Assembly (NCBI GenBank): GCA_002383405.1
Contig: DFYS01000034.1
Coordinates: 645-8,703, forward strand
DNA length: 8,059 bases
From: Moorella sp. UBA4076
GTDB taxonomy: Bacteria; Bacillota; DSM-521; Neomoorellales; Neomoorellaceae
Reading direction: 5' to 3'
The notes under the pieces were generated by a model. It was not told the origin of the DNA. It saw nothing but the letters and a program-made list of their open reading frames with translations, and searched no databases. A program made the position numbers and the translations under genes. Of the stretch, positions 7,226 to 8,059 are shown piece by piece. How positions within the stretch are numbered: position 1 is the first letter of the stretch; each line of letters begins with the position of its first letter.

Positions 7226-7252
7226 GAAAAGAAAAACCCCGGCCTGCCGGGG
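7226..7252 (-). terminator. Rho-independent terminator before the UPF0182 gene
   Basis: On the minus strand CCCCGG (7252-7247), a 4-base loop and CCGGGG (7242-7237) are followed by TTTTTCTTTT (7236-7227). The stem can also be drawn as 7 bp with a 2-base loop. It lies 461 bases past the ddl stop and 57 bases before the UPF0182 ATG, so it ends either a ddl transcript with a long 3' region or a leader of the UPF0182 gene. The distal arm can also pair with a downstream CCCCGG copy, which would exclude the terminator. Confidence 0.8.
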
Positions 7253-7273
7253 GGTCACGATAGCACCGTTGTT

Positions 7274-7438
7274 ATGGCCCCGCGTCTGACGCATGCCCCT
7301 CTCAATTGGCGCCATGGCGGGAATGACTTAGATTTTTTGTCGCAGCAACTCAATGGGAGAATCAAGAAGTACCGCGCCTGCAAGCGGGTTTTAGATGCGT
7401 CAGGCCTGATGGGCCCAGTGCTGGCGCATGAATCGTAA
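7274..7438 (+). pseudogene. Small unidentified ORF or gene remnant (54 codons)
   Basis: ATG to TAA, 54 residues. The second half looks protein-like and basic (LSQQLNGRIKKYRACKRVL, then DASGLMGPVLAHES at the end), as might the tail of a larger protein such as a transposase, but I do not recognise the family. There is no ribosome binding site before the ATG and the frame stays open upstream into the terminator, so the first codons are unlikely to be a true start. It runs against the direction of every supported gene. Two palindromes and one arm of a 9-bp inverted repeat lie inside it, which may mean that it is structured non-coding DNA instead. Confidence 0.25.
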
Positions 7439-7511
7439 ACATGGCATTGTATGAGGTGTTTATGGCATCGTGTTAAAATTTTTATCGGTAACTACTCAGC
7501 CTACCTGGCGG

Positions 7512-7560
7512 TCAGCCAAATAGCAATAGCTCGGAAACCCATATATGGCTGAACGGGTTT
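7512..7560. repeat. Overlapping inverted repeats (two competing hairpins)
   Basis: Stem A pairs 7512-7522 (TCAGCCAAATA) with 7542-7552 (TATATGGCTGA), 10 of 11 positions matching, around a 19-base loop. Stem B pairs AAACCC (7535-7540) with GGGTTT (7555-7560). The 5' arm of B lies in the loop of A and its 3' arm lies outside. A further TCAGCC at 7496-7501 could replace the first arm of A. Being inverted repeats, they can form on a transcript from either strand; the neighbouring genes suggest the minus strand. Function unknown. Confidence 0.6.
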
Positions 7561-7712
7561 GTGATTCTGACGGCAGGCAGCACCAGGGCGGCTTAGAGAT
7601 GGTGGCCTGAGCAGATACTTTTATCGCAGCAATCTTATGCTTAGATCTTTGGCGGACAAGGTTTGTAGCGATTTTTGATGTGTCAGCACTCTGATTACCT
7701 CGGAGATTTGAC

Positions 7713-8059
7713 CTATAGTCTGGATTTTACAATATCTGACTCGCGGGGACTTTTATTCTCCAGGGCCAGGTCGATGATTTTTTGCACCAGAGCCGGGAAA
7801 TCCAGGCCTGCCGCCCGGGCGGCATCGGGTACCAGGCTGGTAGCGGTCATGCCGGGGACGCTGTTGATCTCTATTACCCGGGGTGCGCCGTCCCCGGCTA
7901 CAATCATATCCACGCGGGCAAAGCCACGACAACTCATGATGGTATAAGCCCGGCGCGCCAGGGAGGCGGCAGTATCCAGGATGTCCCGGGGCAGCCGGGG
8001 CGGGATAATATGGTCGCTCATGCCCGGGGTATACTTAGCGGTATAGTCGTAGAAGCCGG
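7713..8059 (-). CDS. ddl: D-alanine--D-alanine ligase, C-terminal part (N-terminus beyond the window)
   Basis: ATP-grasp enzyme that joins two D-alanines for the peptidoglycan stem peptide in the cytoplasm. Only the last 114 residues are visible; the 5' end lies past 8059, so the Met at 8021 is internal. Visible motifs: FYDYTAKY with the ATP/omega-loop Lys-Tyr pair (K215/Y216 of E. coli DdlB), the Tyr being the D-Ala-specific form rather than the His of VanA-type D-lactate ligases; HIIPPRL; RVD with the metal-binding Asp; EIN with the Glu and Asn metal ligands (E270/N272); PGMTATSLVP near the substrate; and a closing helix ending LVQKIIDLALE. After this the protein has about 14 further polar residues (NKSPRESDIVKSRL) before TAG, slightly longer than many homologues. 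No terminator follows directly; the nearest is at 7226-7252. Confidence 0.93.
   Translation of the reverse strand, partial: GFYDYTAKYTPGMSDHIIPPRLPRDILDTAASLARRAYTIMSCRGFARVDMIVAGDGAPRVIEINSVPGMTATSLVPDAARAAGLDFPALVQKIIDLALENKSPRESDIVKSRL

Larger units (their letters stand above)
7253..7712. other. Intergenic region between ddl and the UPF0182 gene
   Basis: This 460-base stretch holds no gene I can identify. It is visibly richer in A and T than its neighbours over about 7440-7740. It contains a 54-codon plus-strand ORF (7274-7438); a 9-bp inverted repeat CTGACGCAT (7286-7294) and ATGCGTCAG (7395-7403); adjoining palindromes TCAGGCCTGA and TGGGCCCA near 7400-7417; a short direct repeat ATGGCAT(T/C)GT (7441 and 7462); and overlapping inverted repeats at 7512-7560. 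On the minus strand a frame stays open for 76 codons (7726-7499) but has no start codon near its beginning. No tRNA, T-box or known riboswitch core was recognised. It may be mobile-element debris or an untranslated structured leader. Confidence 0.5.

Noticed and set aside
7512..7560. H-type pseudoknot
   Set aside because: Only two bases would have to span an 11-bp stem; mutually exclusive hairpins are the more realistic reading.
7480..7600. tRNA gene or T-box leader
   Set aside because: No T-arm consensus, anticodon stem or T-box core could be fitted on either strand.
7496..7729. Minus-strand frame open for 76 codons after ddl
   Set aside because: No start codon near its beginning, unusual Ser/Gln-rich composition and no family resemblance; the ddl reading frame already ends with a normal C-terminal helix, so a frameshifted extension is not needed.
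1..8059. CRISPR array, prophage or defence system
   Set aside because: No regularly spaced repeats and no integrase, recombinase, nuclease or toxin-antitoxin genes apart from the intein endonuclease.

Overview
The window looks like chromosomal core sequence from a GC-rich, low-oxygen, endospore-type Firmicute, probably a Moorella-like thermophilic clostridium. This is inferred from strong AGGAGG-type ribosome binding sites, GC-rich codons, a coenzyme B12-dependent (class II) ribonucleotide reductase, a UPF0182 membrane protein and a sporulation-type histidine kinase core. No species marker was tested. Every gene I can support is on the minus strand.

Layout, in the direction of transcription (high to low coordinates). 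(1) 8059-7713: the C-terminal third of a D-alanine--D-alanine ligase, cut by the window edge. (2) 7712-7170: a 543-base stretch without a convincing gene. It holds inverted repeats, a small unidentified ORF on the plus strand and, just before the next gene, a minus-strand terminator with an alternative overlapping hairpin. (3) 7169-4443: a 908-residue UPF0182 (COG1615) integral membrane protein with seven predicted N-terminal membrane segments. (4) 4373-3672: a 233-residue soluble histidine kinase core with no sensor domain, started from TTG. (5) 3598-185: nrdJ, whose catalytic-cysteine site is interrupted by a 375-residue LAGLIDADG intein. (6) 184-1: a plus-strand terminator immediately beyond nrdJ, then about 160 bases I cannot assign.

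UPF0182, the kinase and nrdJ are co-directional with short gaps and no terminator between them, so they may be one transcript. The flanking hairpins share the same 7-bp stem (CCCCGGC/GCCGGGG). Both point into the cluster, one stopping plus-strand transcription from the left and one stopping minus-strand transcription from the right. nrdJ also has its own candidate control region: a perfect DnaA box, a one-mismatch box and a small dyad lie in the 72 bases before its likely start.

The most notable points are the intein, which uses the enzyme's own radical-forming cysteine as its splicing nucleophile; the DnaA-box cluster at nrdJ; the attenuator-like hairpin pair before the UPF0182 gene; and the unexplained structured DNA between ddl and UPF0182. 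I did not find a clearly new defence or mobile system.
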